64,000 nt of DNA from Allium sativum. Taxonomy: Eukaryota > Streptophyta > Magnoliopsida > Asparagales > Amaryllidaceae. Below the pieces are notes generated by a model. That model was not told the origin of the DNA. It did not search any database and worked only from the letters and a program-made list of their open reading frames with translations. This document shows, piece after piece, positions 1-12,180 of the stretch; the stretch's first letter is position 1; every line of letters begins with the position of its first letter. The stretch is from the NCBI GenBank assembly GCA_030737875.1, contig CM060923.1:493856453-493920452 (forward strand), read 5' to 3'. Both the position numbers and the translations under genes were made by a program.

Positions 1-40
1 TCTCTTTTCACCACAGCAGTTCCCCAGCCTTCTTCGGTAC

Positions 41-1487
41 CTAACAGTTGAGAGGATCGAGCGGTCTAACAAAATTTGTGAAACCACTCACAGTTTTGTT
101 CAAATCTTTTGGTACCGAAACCTGTTTATTTTGCAAACCATTCGAATCAACCTTTGTACCTTTTGGGACCCAAATCTGTTTGAATTTAGTTGAAGTCGTT
201 TTATTTTTATTTGGGATCCAAGATTGTTTAAATGGTTTGTTATAAAACAAATTCACATCATGTTTTTGATTCAAAAAACCTTTGGGATTATCAAAGTTTG
301 AGTTTTCAAAAAGATTTTTTTTCAAAGCATTTTGAAGGATTTTTCAAATCATTTGAATTTTGTTTTCCAAAAACATTATTTTTCCCGAAGCCAAGACCAG
401 ATTTATTTCCAATAGAAACTTGGTTTTGTAACAGCATATTCAACGATTTTTCCCCATTAGAAAATTTATCCAAAGTTGATTCTAATCGTTGAATTTTGGA
501 TTTTAGATTGCTATTTTCCTTTAATAAATTTGAGAAATTATTTATAGCGATCTTCTGTTCAGCATTGGACTGTTTCAAAACCAAATTCTCATATTCAAGC
601 AATTTAATTTTGGCTTGGGATTCATCAATTTCAGATTCAAAGAGTTTTTGTTTTTCAAACTCAAATTTCTTGGATTTCTCAATCTCATTTTCCAGCTCTT
701 TTAAAATCAAATCGGATTTCAACAAATTCTCCTTTTCAGCAATTTCAAATTTGGAATATATATCATTCTTAAAATTTTCAAATTCCTTTTGTAAAAAATT
801 ATTCAAACTTGATAACTCAATCTTGTTTTCTTTTAAGATCAAAATTTCTTTTTCAAACTTTTGAATATTTTTATTGAGATGAACAAGATTGGCTTTCAGT
901 TTCAAACAATTTTTGCAATCAGAATTTGAAGGATTTTTGAAATATTCAAGCTGTGATTCCAAATCATCAATTTTGCCGGTCAACTCAGAATTTTTAGATT
1001 TTAGACTTTTATTTTTAGATTGTAGTTTATCGACAGACTTAGTTAGATCAGCACACATATAAATTAAATCTTCGTAAGAAAAATTTTCTGTTTCACCATC
1101 TGTTGATTCTCCATCGTTTGATCTATCTGTTTCTCCTTTAAAGCGTTGATCTGAATCTGAGTTGATATTTCGGGATTTTGAGTAGTTGTTGTCAATTTGC
1201 CCATACTCCGTATTGAGAGCTGTCCAAATTTCCTGCGCAGTTAAACAATGGGAAATCAGACTGTATTGATTATCATCAAGATGAGAATAAAGAATATGTG
1301 TAGCACGAGAATTAAAAACTTTATCTACCATATCGTACCCATTAATAACAACATCCCAACATTTAATATTAACAGATTTTAAATAAAATTCCATTTTGGA
1401 TTTCCAGTTTAAAAAATCTGTTCCAGTGAAAATAGTTGGAGATGAACTGGACTGACTCTCGCTAGACAGACAACTAGGGTTACCCAT
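41..1487 (-). pseudogene. Frameshifted Sirevirus-type gag-like gene, left copy
   Basis: Same gene as the intact copy at 7528-8973. The start is the ATG at 1487, since the upstream in-frame stretch is only LTR and primer-site sequence. The frame is lost near 310-325, where a T run has eight T's against seven in the other copy; after the shift the original frame continues to the shared stop at 41. The N-terminus carries the WKSKME motif of the gag (UBN2-like) domain, followed by a long Lys/Glu/Ser/Asn-rich coiled coil. The one-base insertion leaves this copy unable to make the last roughly 80-90 residues in frame. Confidence 0.8.
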
Positions 1488-1510
1488 GACTCTAGAGTTA
1501 AAAAAAATAC

Positions 1511-1524
1511 CTGCTCCGATACCA
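1511..1524 (-). other. Primer binding site, left unit
   Basis: On the minus strand this reads TGGTATCGGAGCAG, complementary to the 3' end of initiator tRNA-Met apart from one likely substitution (CGG for CAG). It lies two bases inside the LTR edge at 1527, as expected for minus-strand DNA priming of a Copia element. Confidence 0.8.
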
Positions 1525-1526
1525 CT

Positions 1527-4500
1527 TGTTGGATCTAGATTAACCCTAGAGGGGGGGTGAATAGGGTTTATCACAGTTTTTAACTGAATTAAAATTCTAA
1601 CGAGATATTAAAATAATAAATAGATCACAGATTATAGTAGAAACAGAAATGCAGAAAATAAATCACACACAGATATACCCAGCTTCGGCAAAACCCTGCC
1701 TACTGCTGCATTTCTAAGGTTTCTACTAGGTGATAGAACAGATCCCGCATACAAGACCATGTACACTCGCAAACCCTGCTCCTATTCTAACCCTACGCTC
1801 AAAATCCTAGACTGATTCAAACCCCTGAACCAGATTTTCCCCAGATTACAAACCCGTAACCTGTATTCCTAGATTTTACAGATTCTAGTACCGTCAGTTT
1901 ACTCCTAACTGAAACTCCCTTAGAGTTTTACAGACTCTAGAACTGATTGTTTGAATTTACAACTCGAACAAAAATAAAAACAAACAACACAAAAAAATAG
2001 AATAAACAAATAAAAAGCCTAGGAGTTAATAAAAGGGTCATCCCCCCTTTTTTTTCTTGAACTAGAAAATAGGCCGGCTCCTTTTGTTTGTGTTGCACCC
2101 TTCTCTTTAGCCCCGTTCTCTTCTATTTCTCTGGGAAATAAAAATGGCGGCTAGGGTTTTCTGATTTTAATCCCAAATCGAATTGTTGGCTTCTGAAATT
2201 TATGAAATTGATGCTTCGAGGCTTTGAGGCTATGTGATTCTTCACTTCGTCTTTCACTGACTTGGGATTATTCTCTGGCGATCGAAACTGTAAGTCTTTC
2301 TGAAAAATTCGTGCTTTGAAATTGGTTGAATTGATTTTTTTTGTGGGTTTCGATCATCGAATTGCCTATGATGATGTGGTGACTAAATAGGATTAGAAAA
2401 TCCTATTATTCCTCTGATTTCGATTGATGTCTTGGCCTGATTTTGTGTTGCCCCTTTTGCTAAATCGGCTTGAATGCTTGCGTGAATATTGGCTATGAAT
2501 TCTGACTTGTTTGTGGCCTTTTGTGACGATTTTCTCTTGCGTGAATATTGGCTATGAATATTGGCTATGAATTCTGAATACTTTATTCCAAAAACACTGT
2601 GGCTTTGCTGGAAAAATATATTCTTGCCGTAAATATAAATACAGATTTTTCTGATTTGTGCCCTTGAATAAAATTCCTGATAAAAGATTTTCTGAAAAGT
2701 ACTCTTGCCAAATTCTTGCTGTCACATGCATGATTGTGTTTATTTTAAAAAAAACTAATTGAAATCTTTTGGTGCCGAGATTGATTCATTCCAAAATGAT
2801 TCTCTATAAAAACTGCATGATTTCTGCCTGTTGCTTAATTGCACCAATTTGGAAATGTTTTGAGAAATTGCCATATGATTGCTGTGCTCATTACAAAAAC
2901 AGATTTTCCCTTTAAAAAGAAATCTCTCTGCTTTGATTAAGGATGGTAAAAGTGGAAAGTCATTTTCAAATTTGTTGCCGAGTTTCAATCTGAATGATTT
3001 TGCTTTCCAATCTTGAGATTCTGGAAATAAACATCCTTGGTCCTTGCGAATTTAATTGCTGCACAAAAACTTGTTATTCTTGCATGACCCATCTTGGCTT
3101 GACCAGACCATTTTGCACAAGCATGTGATGATGCTTTTTTATTCTTTCACTTCTCAGACTTGAACTCTTATACGCATACATAAATATATGTACACATAAA
3201 ACAGTTCTGTACATACTGACTTGGACAGTCTTGCTATACCCATGTTATTATGGTTGCTCTTGAACACTGTGTAGTTCACCCTCTTTACTGCATTGATATA
3301 TACATGCCAGTGTTGCACTTGCACACTAGAATTTTGCTGTCTTGAGACTTGATATATACATGCCAGTGTCATATCACCACTTTGTGCCCATCATTGCTGT
3401 CTTGAGACTTGAGTATATGCTCGTCTATACTGCTGCTTTGAAACGAACCATGTCTCGACCACTCTGAAAGAGCTGCTATGATGTACCATGCTGCCTTATC
3501 ATATACTTTTTGTTTTGGCACTCAACACTTTGAATACTTGGTCTGAACTTGTGCATGCAGCGTTGTCATTTTTGCTGTGTGCACCAGTTTCACCACTGAG
3601 TCCATTGTGTTTCACAGTCTCGACCATGCTCGACCATGCACCTATTTTGACTTGTTGTTGCATACTCCATATGCTTGTCCCATTATTAATATGTTGCCAT
3701 GCACCCATACATTCTGAAATGCTTGTTGAATGAGTGGTTTCATTGTGTTGAGTTTGCTGAACTATTCTTTGTTGGTTGATTACTTGTTGCTCCAATGATT
3801 ATGCTGCTCCACTTTGTAGCTGCGTTGTTTTACTGCCACTTCCTTGAACTGATTTGATGCACAATGATCGTTCATGTGTCCACTGTCATGCTAGCTTTGA
3901 TGCATCGTTCACTATGTTGAACCATTGCTGTTGACTTTGACTTTGTTGTTTTCATATGTACCGAGTCGAGTTGGTCCATGTGGCTGCTCCTCAGTCATAC
4001 ACTGATCGGCGAGGTAGTGCACACGTGTATATCTATACACGTGTGTATATGCAGTCATTCAGAAAATTTCATGTCCCTGTACATATACAAACTGTCTGCT
4101 AGACACAGATGAATCAGATCAAGTCATGAAAAATGATGAGAAACACACCAGAAAAACTGAGGCAAATAGAATTTTAAAAATAAAAATTTATATTTGCATG
4201 TGTTCAGTTTTATTTCTATTGCAGTGTACTGTGTGTTTTCTGTTTCATGTGACAGGTAAGTAGACGGTGACTGGACTGACAGTGAAGATGCGGTGAAGAC
4301 AGAAGACTGAAGACAAGAACAGTGTGAAAAAGTGTATATGTATACAAGTCTATGTAAAAGAATGAATGAGTGAAACTGTGACTGAAAGATAGAGTGTTGT
4401 AGTGGAGAACACTGTATATGGAATTGTATTTGATATGTAATACAGTGATGTACAAATAGTGGAGTTAAAAAATTTGTACTGTTTGAATATTGAAATAAAG

Positions 4501-4694
4501 TATTATATTTAAATAAAACACTGTGAATATTTGAATTTCTGTACAGTCGTATTATATTTAAATATAAATATTATATTCCAGTCTGTGATTTACAATAACA
4601 GTACAATATCAAACACATTAAAATAATATTTATTTGGTTGTTATCATCAAACAAAAATCATATAATTGTGTATACAACACCGTTATACACAACA
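1527..4694 (-). repeat. LTR of the Sirevirus-like element, left copy
   Basis: 3,168 bases bounded by TGTTG and CAACA, next to the primer site on one side and a polypurine tract on the other. It is the same length as the right copy at 9013-12180 and differs from it by scattered substitutions and a few one-base indels, implying fairly recent formation. A 3.2-kb LTR is long for a Copia element. Short ORFs occur inside but none resembles a known protein, and they are no better kept between the two copies than the rest. Confidence 0.9.
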
Positions 4695-4921
4695 ATCTCC
4701 CCCTTTTGATGATGACAAACAAATAAAAGATTTTGTATACAATAGATGTGTTTGACAGTGAATATTGAACTCCCCCTATTTATTAGCTCCCCCTACAACA
4801 GACAGCTCCCCCTATAACTGTGCATGAGTGAAATGTATGAATAATAATAAATTTTCAAAATTAAAAATATTTATAAAATATTCACTCATAAATCAAAATC
4901 TCTATCCATTCTCCCCCTTTT
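4695..4921 (-). promoter_or_regulatory. Cluster of five polypurine tracts
   Basis: The plus strand shows CTCCCCCT at 4697, 4770, 4787, 4806 and 4911; on the minus strand these are AGGGGGAG tracts, the first and last extended by A's (AAAAGGGGGAG). The one at 4697 lies directly at the LTR edge and should prime plus-strand DNA synthesis. Multiplied polypurine tracts upstream of the 3' LTR are a known hallmark of Sireviruses. Confidence 0.8.
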
Positions 4922-7527
4922 GTTATAATCAAAAGGATACAGAGTTTAAAATACAAATGAAAAATGACTAAAGATATAATTTCAGCTTAAGAGGAAGAAC
5001 GATCATCATAAATATCAATCAGTCAAACAAAAATCATAATATTCTGAGAACAGGTGGCATATTTCACATTGTAGAAAATGATGGATTTACCAATGAAAAT
5101 GGGGAGAGTAAAAAAAATGTATTCCAATTATTTTCCTCAAAAAAAACAATGAGGTTCAAAAACAGAGATTGAATTTGGACTATAATTAATAATTCAATTT
5201 AAGTGATAAGATCGAATAACCTCAAATCCCAATATCTATCAATCAACAAATCATAATACGTCATAATATTTCAACATATTTCACAGATTAGAAAGATGGA
5301 TTGATAGGCTGGTTTTTATACACTGAAGAGAATTTCAAATTTATTTCTATTTTTAGCACTTTATTTCCTTTTTATTTAAGAGCACACTGACCACGCATAA
5401 CCAGAGCTTGGATTTTTAAATGGGATCAGTCGCAGCTTAAATTATAAGACGTCTCATAACCATGCATAACCAGAGCTTGGATTTTTAAATGAGATTAGAG
5501 ACACTCTTATAAATTAATTATATTTTTATCATTTTCAGTTTTTTTTTTTTTTAAAAAAACCTCGGTATATGAAACCAATATGAATGATAGAAATGTGGTA
5601 GGTACAGAAATGGACTGTGAAATAAATTTCTAAATTAATTATATTATGAGATAAGCTCGACTGTACTGGAATTATTGAAAAATTTCAATTATCACTAATT
5701 TTGAAAAAAAATATAGTCCCATTTCTATTACAAATAGTTTTCACTGTTTCAAAATAAGATGATTTTTCTTTTAAAAAAAATAAACTCTCCAAATTAATAT
5801 TAAATCATGATGGATGACAGACGGGTGATAGATAAAGGAGATGGTCGTGAAATAATTGCCAGTTCAAAGATATTATAATAAATATTCAACCATCATGAAA
5901 ATCCAAACATATTCTCCTCTTGTTGTAAAACATACTGCAGTCACAATTCATCACAATTTCAAAATCTAATAATAATTTTGATGAATTACAAATACAGCAC
6001 AAATTGGATATTGATTTCAATTTCTGAAAGAATAATCAATAAATAATTTTTAAAATTGAAAAACAATTATAAGAGGAATTTATACAGATTTATACACGAA
6101 ATGAGGGGTTTAAAAATATATACATGATGAAAAAAAAATTCAGCACATCTAAACTGATGCCACTTGGTGTTTCAATCTTGAGGATTTTAACATGACATAG
6201 GTGACTAACAAGAGTATCCCAAACATAAAGCCAAAGCAAACAAGACTCACAAATTTTACAAGGTTATCATAGCAGCAAGTTGTATTTACCAAAGCTAACA
6301 GTCATAAAAAAATTGTCGAATCAGTATCAGAGCAGCACAGAACATAGTTTCAAATCATACTTGTCAAGTCATTTCTGATGGTCACATAATATGATTCATG
6401 ATCCAAGATTAAAAGTACTGTTTATTTGAAATCATTTGATGGAAGATGAAGATATTAGGATTCAATGAATCGATCACACCAAATTATTATATTCATATTC
6501 AGGATATGTGTGTGATTCAATAAATCGATATTTTCAAATGATTTTAAACAAACAATCATTCAAATCAAATCATCATGAAATAACATTGACTTTCAAAGAC
6601 CATTTTTCAAAAGAAGGTTTCAAGATATTTCTGACAAGCATAAGAATAATTTCAGATCATTTACATCACACTTGAGAAATATTCATGATCCAGAAAAAAT
6701 AATTTATTTGAAATCACTTGAATCAATGTCAAGTTTGAGATATAATGAATTATTCACACAGGATTGATTATTTCAAATTCAAGAGGTGTGTGATATTCAA
6801 AATATCAGGAATTTCAGATGATTTCAAACAGACATATTCTAACCATAATGATCATGAATAAAGATGGAATTCAGGATGTATCACTGATTCAAGCCAATCC
6901 GAAAATCAATAAAATTATCACAACTGATAAATAATAGAGTGTTGTAATGAGTATAATATTTTCAGCTTTTCTAAAATGAATTAGAATAAACTCAGAACAG
7001 CAAAGGTGTGTGAAATTTCATTAAATATTCAGATCTTCAAGAAAAAAATTAGAATTCAAATTAACAGTGTTCAAGATATGACATGAATGCTTCAGCACTG
7101 TTATGAATTCAAGAATAAAATAAACTTCTAAACAATTGCAGATAATTACAAGATTAAATTCAGAATCTGGAAATGATTATAAACAAGAGAGTTTTATTCA
7201 AATAAAATGAATTTCCAGAAAATCATGAGAACTGCAATTGGAAGTTTAAGAAGCACAGAATAATCAAAGAGATATGGCAGTGACAAATCAAATAAAAACA
7301 AATAGAAGAAAATAAATAAACAATAAAAGAAGGGATAGCAGGAGAAATAAACAGAGAAAACAAAGAATATTTACAAAGGTGAGTTTAGAGATCATACCAG
7401 AATCCAATGAAAATCAGAATCTCTAACTCAACCAATCTTGGCCAAGGAACTGTAAAGAATACAAACAAAATGACAGCCTGAAATCAATCTCTTTTCACCA
7501 CAGCAGTTCCCCAGCCTTCTTCGGTAC
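4922..7527. other. Non-coding internal region of the Sirevirus-like element
   Basis: About 2.6 kb of AT-rich sequence between the polypurine cluster and the end of the gag-like gene, where pol would lie in a complete element. I see no long ORF on either strand and no protease, integrase or reverse transcriptase motif. The stretch has many short A-rich words and ATCATGA/TTCAAAT-type motifs but no clear tandem repeat. It appears to be replacement or filler DNA rather than a decayed pol. Confidence 0.6.
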
Positions 7528-8973
7528 CTAACAGTTGAGAGGATCGAGCGGTCTAACAAAATTTGTGAAACCACTCACAGTTTTGTTCAAATCTTTTGGT
7601 ACCCAAACCTGTTTATATAGCAAACCATTCGAATCAACCTTTGTACCTTTTGGGACCCAAATCTGTTTGAATTTAGTTGAAGTCGTTTTATTTTTATTTG
7701 GGATCCAAGATTGTTTAAATGGTTTGTTATAAAACAAATTCACATCATGTTTTTGATTCAAAAAACCTTTGGGATTATCAAAGTTTGAGTTTTCAAAAAG
7801 ATTTTTTTCAAAGCATTTTGAAGGATTTTTCAAATCATTTGAATTTTGTTTTCCAAAAACATTATTTTTCCCGAAGCCAAGACCAGATTTATTTCCAATA
7901 GAAACTTGGTTTTGTAACAGCATATTCAACGATTTTTCCCCATTAGAAAATTTATCCAAAGTTGATTCTAATCGTTGAATTTTGGATTTTAGATTGCTAT
8001 TTTCCTTTAATAAATTTGAGCAATTATTTATAGCGATCTTCTGTTCAGCATTGGACTGTTTCAAAACCAAATTCTCATATTCAAGCAATTTAATTTTGGC
8101 TTGGGATTCATCAATTTCAGATTCAAAGAGTTTTTGTTTTTCAAACTCAAATTTCTTGGATTTCTCAATCTCATTTTCCAGCTCTTTTAAAATCAAATCG
8201 GATTTCAACAAATTCTCCTTTTCAGCAATTTCAAATTTGGAATATATATCATTCTTAAAATTTTCAAATTCCTTTTGTAAAAAATTATTCAAACTTGATA
8301 ACTCAATCTTGTTTTCTTTTAAGATCAAAATTTCTTTTTCAAACTTTTGAATATTTTTATTGAGATGAACAAGATTGGCTTTCAGTTTCAAACAATTTTT
8401 GCAATCAGAATTTGAAGGATTTTTGAAATATTCAAGCTGTGATTCCAAATCATCAATTTTGCCGGTCAACTCAGAATTTTTAGATTTTAGACTTTTATTT
8501 TTAGATTGTAGTTTATCGACAGACTTAGTTAGATCAGCACACATATAAATTAAATCTTCGTAAGAAAAATTTTCTGTTTCACCATCTGTTGATTCTCCAT
8601 CGTTTGATCTATCTGTTTCTCCTTTAAAGCGTTGATCTGAATCTGAGTTGATATTTCGGGATTTTGAGTAGTTGTTGTCAATTTGCCCATACTCCGTATT
8701 GAGAGCTGTCCAAATTTCCTGCGCAGTTAAACAATGGTAAATCAGACTGTATTGATTATCATCAAGATGAGAATAAAGAATATGTGTAGCACGAGAATTA
8801 AAAACTTTATCTACCATATCGTACCCATTAATAACAACATCCCAACATTTAATATTAACAGATTTTAAATAAAATTCCATTTTGGATTTCCAGTTTAATA
8901 AATCTGTTCCAGTGAAAATAGTTGGAGATGAACTGGACTGACTCTCGCTAGACAGACAACTAGGGTTACCCAT
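7528..8973 (-). CDS. Intact Gag-like protein of a non-autonomous Sirevirus derivative (481 aa)
   Basis: The start is placed at the ATG at 8973 (MGNPSC...), because the in-frame stretch upstream is LTR and primer site. Residues about 20-100 match the start of the plant Copia gag (UBN2-like) domain, with the WKSKMEFYLKS motif and an LTAQEIWTALNTEYG segment. The rest of that domain and the CCHC zinc knuckle are missing. Residues about 145-410 are a long acidic/basic coiled coil, then a GEKSLNMLLQNQ segment and KQIWVPK/KQVWVPK motifs that in complete Sireviruses lie just before the protease. The gene therefore joins the two ends of a normal gag with the RNA-binding centre deleted, and pol is gone after it. 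The reading frame is open throughout, unlike the copy at 41-1487. Packaging in trans or interference with a full-length relative are possible but unproven roles. Confidence 0.8.
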   Translation of the reverse strand: MGNPSCLSSESQSSSSPTIFTGTDLLNWKSKMEFYLKSVNIKCWDVVINGYDMVDKVFNSRATHILYSHLDDNQYSLIYHCLTAQEIWTALNTEYGQIDNNYSKSRNINSDSDQRFKGETDRSNDGESTDGETENFSYEDLIYMCADLTKSVDKLQSKNKSLKSKNSELTGKIDDLESQLEYFKNPSNSDCKNCLKLKANLVHLNKNIQKFEKEILILKENKIELSSLNNFLQKEFENFKNDIYSKFEIAEKENLLKSDLILKELENEIEKSKKFEFEKQKLFESEIDESQAKIKLLEYENLVLKQSNAEQKIAINNCSNLLKENSNLKSKIQRLESTLDKFSNGEKSLNMLLQNQVSIGNKSGLGFGKNNVFGKQNSNDLKNPSKCFEKNLFENSNFDNPKGFLNQKHDVNLFYNKPFKQSWIPNKNKTTSTKFKQIWVPKGTKVDSNGLLYKQVWVPKDLNKTVSGFTNFVRPLDPLNC

Positions 8974-8996
8974 GACTCTAGAGTTAAAAAAAATAC

Positions 8997-9010
8997 CTGC
9001 TCCGATACCA
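8997..9010 (-). other. Primer binding site, right unit
   Basis: Same minus-strand TGGTATCGGAGCAG as in the left unit, two bases from the LTR edge at 9013. It primes the unit whose gag-like gene lies at 7528-8973. Confidence 0.8.
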
Positions 9011-9012
9011 CT

Positions 9013-12000
9013 TGTTGGATCTAGATTAACCCTAGAGGGGGGGTGAATAGGGTTTATCACAGTTTTTAACTGAATTAAAATTCTAACGAGATATTAAAAT
9101 AATAAATAGATCACAGATTATAGTAGAAACAGAAATGCAGAAAATAAATCACACACAGATATACCCAGCTTCGGCAAAACCCTGCCTACTGCTGCATTTC
9201 TAAGGTTTCTACTAGGTGATAGAACAGATCCCGCATACAAGACCATGTACACTCGCAAACCCTGCTCCTATTCTAACCCTACGCTCAAAATCCTAGACTG
9301 ATTCAAACCCCTGAATCTGATTTTCCCCAGATTAAAAACCCGTAACCTGTATTCCTAGATTTTACAGATTCTAGTACCGTCAGTTAACTCCTAACTGAAA
9401 CTCCCTTAGAGTTTTACAGACTCTAGAACTGATTGTTTGAATTTACAACTCGAACAAAAATAAAAACAAACAACACAAAAAAATAGAATAAACAAATAAA
9501 AAGCCTAGGAGTTAATAAAAGGGTCATCCCCCCTTTTTTTCTTGAACTAGAAAATAGGCCGGCTCCTTTTGTTTGTGTTGCACCCTTCTCTTTAGCCCCG
9601 TTCTCTTCTATTTCTCTGGGAAATAAAAATGGCGGCTAGGGTTTTCTGATTTTAATCCCAAATCGAATTGTTGGCTTCTGAAATTTATGAAATTGATGCT
9701 TCGAGGCTTTGAGGCTATGTGATTCTTCACTTCGTCTTTCACTGACTTGGGATTATTCTCTGGCGATCGAAACTGTAAGTCTTTCTGAAAAATTCGTGCT
9801 TTGAAAATGGTTGAATTGATTTTTTTTTGTGGGTTTCGATCATCGAATTGCCTATGATGATGTGGTGACTAAATAGGATTAGAAAATCCTATTATTCCTC
9901 TGATTTCGATTGATGTCTTGGCCTGATTTTGTGTTGCCCCTTTTGCTAAATCGGCTTGAATGCTTGCGTGAATATTGGCTATGAATTCTGACTTGTTTGT
10001 GGCCTTTTGTGACGATTTTCTCTTGCGTGAATATTGGCTATGAATATTGGCTATGAATTCTGAATACTTTATTCCAAAAACACTGTGGCTTTGCTGGAAA
10101 AATATATTCTTGCCGTAAATATAAATACAGATTTTTCTGATTTGTGCCCTTGAATAAAATTCCTGATAAAAGATTTTCTGAAAAGTACTCTTGCCAAATT
10201 CTTGCTGTCACATGCATGATTGTGTTTATTTTAAAAAAAACTAATTGAAATCTTTTGGTGCCGAGATTGATTCATTCCAAAATGATTCTCTATAAAAACT
10301 GCATGATTTCTGCCTGTTGCTTAATTGCACCAATTTGGAAATGTTTTGAGAAATTGCCATATGATTGCTGTGCTCATTACAAAAACAGATTTTCCCTTTA
10401 AAAAGAAATCTCTCTGCTTTGATTAAGGATGGTAAAAGTGGAAAGTCATTTTCAAATTTGTTGCCGAGTTTCAATCTGAATGATTTTGCTTTCCAATCTT
10501 GAGATTCTGGAAATAAACATCCTTGGTCCTTGCGAATTTAATTGCTGCACAAAAACTTGTTATTCTTGCCTGACCCATCTTGGCTTGACCAGACCATTTT
10601 GCACAAGCATGTGATGATGCTTTTTTATTCTTTCACTTCTCAGACTTGAACTCTTATACGCATACATAAATATATGTACACATAAAACAGTTCTGTCCAT
10701 ACTGATTTGGACAGTCTTGTTGTACCCATGTTATTATGGTTGCTCTTGAACACTGTGTAGTTCACCCTCTTTACTGCATTGATATATACATGCCAGTGTT
10801 GCACTTGCACACTAGAATTTTGCTGTCTTGAGACTTGATATATACATGCCAGTGTCATATCACCACTTTGTGCCCATCATTGTTGTCTTGAGACTTGAGT
10901 ATATGCTCGTCTATACTGCTGCTTTGAAACGAACCATGTCTCGACCACTCTGAAAGAGCTGCTATGATGTACCATGCTACCTTATCATATACTTTTTGTT
11001 TTGGCACTCAACACTTTGAACACTTGGTCTGAACTTGTGCATGCAGCGTTGTCATTTTTGCTGTGTGCACCAGTTTCACCACTGAGTCCATTGTGTTTCA
11101 CAGTCTCGACCATGCTCGACCATGCACCTATTTTGACTTGTTGTTGCATACTCCATATGCTTGTCCCATTATTAATATGTTGCCATGCACCCATACATTC
11201 TGAAATGCTTTTTGAATGAGTGGTTTCATTGTGTTGAGTTTGCTGAACTATTCTTTGCTGGTTGATTACTTGTTGCTCCAATGATTATGCTGCTCCACTT
11301 TGTAGCTGCGTTGTTTTACTGCCACTTCCTTGAACTGATTTGATGCACAATGATCGTTCATGTGTCCACTGTCATGCTAGCTTTGATGCATCGTTCACTA
11401 TGTTGAACCATTGCTGTTGACTTTGACTTTGTTGTTTTCATATGTACCGAGTCGAGTTGGTCCATGTGGCTGCTCCTCAGTCATACACTGATCGGCGAGG
11501 TAGTGCACACATGTATATCTATACACGTGTGTATATGCAGTCATTCAGAAAATTTCCTGTCCCTGTACATATACAAACTGTCTGCTAGACACAGATGAAT
11601 CAGATCAAGTCATGAAAAATGATGAGAAACACACCAGAAAAACTGAGGCAAATAGAATTTTAAAAATAAAAATTTATATTTGCATGTGTTCAGTTTTATT
11701 TCTATTGCAGTGTACTGTGTGTTTTCTGTTTCATGTGACAGGTAAGCAGACGGTGACTGGACTGACAGTGAAGATGCGGTGAAGACAGAAGACTGAAGAC
11801 AAGAACAGTGTGAAAAAGTGTATATGTATACAAGTCTGTGTAAAAGAATGAATGAGTGAAACTGTGACTGAAAGATATAGTGTTGTAGTGGAGAACACTG
11901 TATATGGAATTGTATTTGATATGTAATACAGTGATGTACAAATAGTGGAGTTAAAAAATTTGAACTGTTTGAATATTGAAATAAAATATTATATTTAAAT

Positions 12001-12180
12001 AAAACACTGTGAATATTTGAATTTCTGTACAGTCGTATTATATTTAAATATAAATATTATATTCCAGTCTGTGATTTACAATAACAGTACAATATCAAAC
12101 ACATTAAAATAATATTTATTTGGTTGTTATCATCAAACAAAAATCATATAATTGTGTATACAACACCGTTATATACAACA
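9013..12180 (-). repeat. LTR of the Sirevirus-like element, right (outer) copy
   Basis: 3,168 bases, TGTTG...CAACA, matching 1527-4694. For the minus-strand unit 4695-9012 it is the 5' LTR. Beyond 12180 the similarity to the rest of the array stops, so this is the outer border of the element. Confidence 0.9.

Larger units (their letters stand above)
1..12180 (-). mobile_element. Tandem array of a non-autonomous Sirevirus-like Copia LTR element
   Basis: Bases 1-4694 recur at 7487-12180 with only scattered differences, an offset of 7,486 bases. Primer sites, polypurine tracts and LTR ends give the order internal part (1-1526), LTR (1527-4694), internal (4695-9012), LTR (9013-12180), all reading on the minus strand. 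It is thus an LTR-sharing tandem array that continues past the left edge; the outer end is at 12180. A gag with the coiled-coil part typical of Sireviruses, repeated polypurine tracts and a TGGTATC-type primer site point to the Sirevirus branch of Copia. Protease, integrase, reverse transcriptase and RNase H are all absent, so mobility would need another element's enzymes. Because the left end is outside the window, no target duplication could be checked. Confidence 0.85.

Noticed and set aside
3154..4455. Short ORFs in the Sirevirus-like LTR, repeated at 10640-11941
   Set aside because: Duplicated with the LTR; substitutions between copies show no protein-like pattern and there is no domain.
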